DNA of 15,057 bases from an uncultured Bacilli bacterium (GTDB lineage Bacteria > Bacillota_I > Bacilli_A > RF39 > UBA660): assembly GCA_947627145.1 (NCBI GenBank), contig CANQUW010000021.1:1-15057 (forward strand). The letters run 5' to 3'. This document shows, piece after piece, positions 13,796 to 15,057 of the stretch. Under the pieces are notes generated by a model. The model searched no databases. It was not told the origin of the DNA and saw only the letters and a list, made by a program, of their open reading frames with translations. Every line of letters starts with the position of its first letter. Within the stretch, counting starts at the first letter, position 1. Position numbers and translations under genes: made by a program.

Positions 13796-14560
13796 ATGGA
13801 TGAAAAAACTAAATTAACCTATAGTATGGCACTTTTATTTGTATTCTTTATAGTAACTTTTGGTTCTATTGTCATAAATGAACAAATAAATATGAAAAAA
13901 CTACCAAAAGCAAAAAAGAATATAACTACATATATAAAAGAAAAATATAAAGATGAAGATATTAATATAGGAAAGACAAAATACTATGTAAATTGTAGTT
14001 GTTACAAAACTAAAGTTACAAATAAAATAAATAAAGATTTATATTTTACCGTAACTTATAAAAACAAACATACAACAGATGATTTCAAAGAAAAATATAA
14101 AAAAGGAAAATCTTTGCTTAATAAAATAGAAAAAGACTTAACAAAAGATTTTCAAGAATCAAATAAAACAAAAGGTAAAATAAATGACACATTGAAAATA
14201 AGAATAGATAAAAATTTAGATGAGTTTAATCCAAGTGTAAAAAAACGTATTGTAGAAAGTCAAAACTATAAAAAGTTAAACATCTATAAAGTAGAAGGAG
14301 AATTAATTATAAACAACTGGACTTTCCCAGATATTAATAATTCTATTATAGCTTTCCATAATACAACAATTACTGAAAAATTTAATCCAGTATCTTATAA
14401 TTTCTATATTACTAATCCAAATAAATCTAGTGAAAACTTCAAAATAGAAAACCTAAAAACAGATTACATAAAACTAGAAATATTAAATGAATTAGTACCC
14501 GCAATCAAAGACAATAATAAAGATATATTAAAAAAATATAATTACAAGGAGGATATTTAA
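13796..14560 (+). CDS. Membrane-anchored protein of unknown function
   Basis: I do not recognise this 254-aa protein. Residues 9-27 form one hydrophobic segment (MALLFVFFIVTFGSIVI) with no lipobox Cys and no clear cleavage site, so it is probably an N-terminal anchor with the rest outside. The exterior part is Lys/Asn-rich, with YVNCSCYKTKV (two close Cys near residues 67-69, possibly a disulfide or metal site) and predicted mixed alpha/beta structure. About residues 40-90 (ITTYIKEKYKDEDINIGK...) resemble small secreted proteins of Firmicutes that start with a helix and a YxVxC-like strand, but I cannot name the family. The gene stops immediately before the HIT gene ATG (TAAATG), so the two are co-transcribed. 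High Lys/Asn content matches the A+T-rich genome. Confidence 0.75.
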   Translation: MDEKTKLTYSMALLFVFFIVTFGSIVINEQINMKKLPKAKKNITTYIKEKYKDEDINIGKTKYYVNCSCYKTKVTNKINKDLYFTVTYKNKHTTDDFKEKYKKGKSLLNKIEKDLTKDFQESNKTKGKINDTLKIRIDKNLDEFNPSVKKRIVESQNYKKLNIYKVEGELIINNWTFPDINNSIIAFHNTTITEKFNPVSYNFYITNPNKSSENFKIENLKTDYIKLEILNELVPAIKDNNKDILKKYNYKEDI

Positions 14561-14959
14561 ATGGAAGATTGTTTATTTTGTAAAATTATAAAAGGAGAAG
14601 TACCATCTAAAACTATATATGAAGATGATATGGTAAAAGTATTTTTAGATATTAATCCATCTACTAATGGAGATTTACTAGTAGTACCAAAAAAACATTA
14701 TGAAAATATATTTGATGTAGATGATGAAGTAATAACTCATACTTTAAAACTAACAAGAGAAAAATTATATCCATTACTTAAGGAAAAATTAAATTGTGAT
14801 GGACTTACAATTGTAGAAAACAATGAATATGGACAAGATATAAAACATTTTCATATACACCTAACACCAAGATATAAAGAAGATTGCTTGCTTCATAAAT
14901 TTAACAAAGATATATTAAAAGAATTAGATGAGGTATTTAAAATTTTAACTGAACAATAA
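14561..14959 (+). CDS. HIT-family nucleotide hydrolase (Hint/YcfF-like)
   Basis: HIT proteins hydrolyse or transfer nucleoside monophosphates from substrates such as AMP-lysine or dinucleoside polyphosphates. The 132-aa protein has the signature H-F-H-I-H-L-T (His96, His98, His100), with His98 the expected nucleophile. The N-terminal CLFCKIIKGEVPS with Cys4 and Cys7 is typical of bacterial members that bind zinc, and NGDLLVVPKKHY is the conserved second block. The more usual P/HLHIH sequence is KHFHIH here. AAGGAGG (14546-14552) lies 8 nt before the ATG. It is second in an operon with the membrane-anchored protein and ends at a strong terminator. The physiological substrate is unknown. Confidence 0.93.
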   Translation: MEDCLFCKIIKGEVPSKTIYEDDMVKVFLDINPSTNGDLLVVPKKHYENIFDVDDEVITHTLKLTREKLYPLLKEKLNCDGLTIVENNEYGQDIKHFHIHLTPRYKEDCLLHKFNKDILKELDEVFKILTEQ

Positions 14960-14979
14960 ACTACGAAAGTAGTTTTTTT
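14958..14979 (+). terminator. Rho-independent terminator with GAAA tetraloop
   Basis: AAACTAC (14958-14964) pairs with GTAGTTT (14969-14975) across a GAAA tetraloop, running into T-tract 14973-14979. The HIT gene stop overlaps the start of the stem. Confidence 0.88.
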
Positions 14980-15057
14980 ATGTCAAATTTTTTTGAAAAT
15001 GTCAGTAAAATCATTTTGAGAAAATGTCAGTGTAGTAATTTTAGTAACATCAAAAGA
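14980..15057 (+). mobile_element. Possible terminal repeats of an IS21-type insertion sequence, cut by the window edge
   Basis: ATGTCA recurs at 14980, 14999 and 15024. The last two are part of an exact 12-bp direct repeat GAAAATGTCAGT (14995-15006 and 15020-15031), and TTTTGA follows two of the TGTCA units. IS21-family elements typically start with TG and carry several spaced terminal repeats, often containing TGTCAA/G. The outer end would be at TG 14981, directly after the terminator. No transposase is visible in the window, so this is a pattern-based suggestion. Confidence 0.45.

Noticed and set aside
13796..14560. Lipoprotein call for the membrane-anchored protein
   Set aside because: There is no Cys at the end of the hydrophobic segment, so no lipobox; a simple membrane anchor fits.
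14995..15031. CRISPR repeat
   Set aside because: There are only two exact 12-bp copies plus one diverged unit with 19-25 bp spacing; no repeat-spacer regularity and no cas genes.
1..15057. Mycoplasma-type genetic code (TGA = Trp) suggested by the very low G+C
   Set aside because: TGA ends two well-defined genes (complement of 2201-2203 and 5973-5975), and conserved Trp positions such as EPWH and TQLAIW use TGG.

Overview
The window is a very A+T-rich stretch of a low-GC Gram-positive (Bacillota) chromosome. It has strong AGGAGG-type ribosome binding sites, a Bacillus-like suf operon (sufC-sufD-sufS-sufU-sufB), peptidoglycan carboxypeptidases and a sortase system. TGA is a true stop in two genes (ends at 2201 and 5973) and Trp is encoded by TGG, so this is not a code-4 mycoplasma. 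My best guess, by inference only, is an uncultured or reduced member of the class Bacilli (RF39/Erysipelotrichia-like). No rRNA, tRNA or CRISPR array was seen.

Layout from the left: (1) 1-28, the start of a leftward gene running off the edge. (2) 115-2198, two divergent D-Ala-D-Ala carboxypeptidases, a serine enzyme (dacA type, S11) and a zinc enzyme (VanY type, M15B). (3) 2201-4647, a leftward cell-surface operon: a thioester-domain surface protein with a VPKTA sorting signal, a sortase, and a 5-TM membrane protein. A bidirectional terminator separates it from the VanY-like gene. (4) 4757-6605, a leftward overlapping pair: a stand-alone GlmU-type acetyltransferase domain and a pyrimidine-nucleoside phosphorylase. 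(5) 6675-7441, a short SSB and an XRE-family regulator, each with its own promoter-like sequence. (6) 7606-11939, the five-gene suf operon for Fe-S cluster assembly, with an unusually short SufD. It runs from an extended -10 promoter to a clear terminator. (7) 12083-13582, a cytoplasmic-looking protein of unknown function: beta-rich WG-like N-terminus, Pro/Thr/Ser-rich linker, long coiled coil. (8) 13583-13795, a divergent intergenic region with competing hairpins. (9) 13796-14959, a rightward pair: a membrane-anchored protein of unknown function and a HIT-family hydrolase, closed by a GAAA-loop terminator. (10) 14980-15057, directly repeated ATGTCA-containing sequence that looks like the end of an IS21-type insertion sequence running off the right edge.

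Functionally, SufS and SufU mobilise sulfur for the SufB-SufC-SufD scaffold. The two carboxypeptidases trim peptidoglycan stem peptides, and the acetyltransferase probably supplies part of UDP-GlcNAc synthesis. The sortase most likely anchors its neighbour, the thioester protein, to the wall. Extended -10 elements (TGnTATAAT-like) recur at several of the promoters I could place. The least understood items are the coiled-coil protein, the sortase without an Arg after its catalytic Cys, the split GlmU domain and the minimal SufD.
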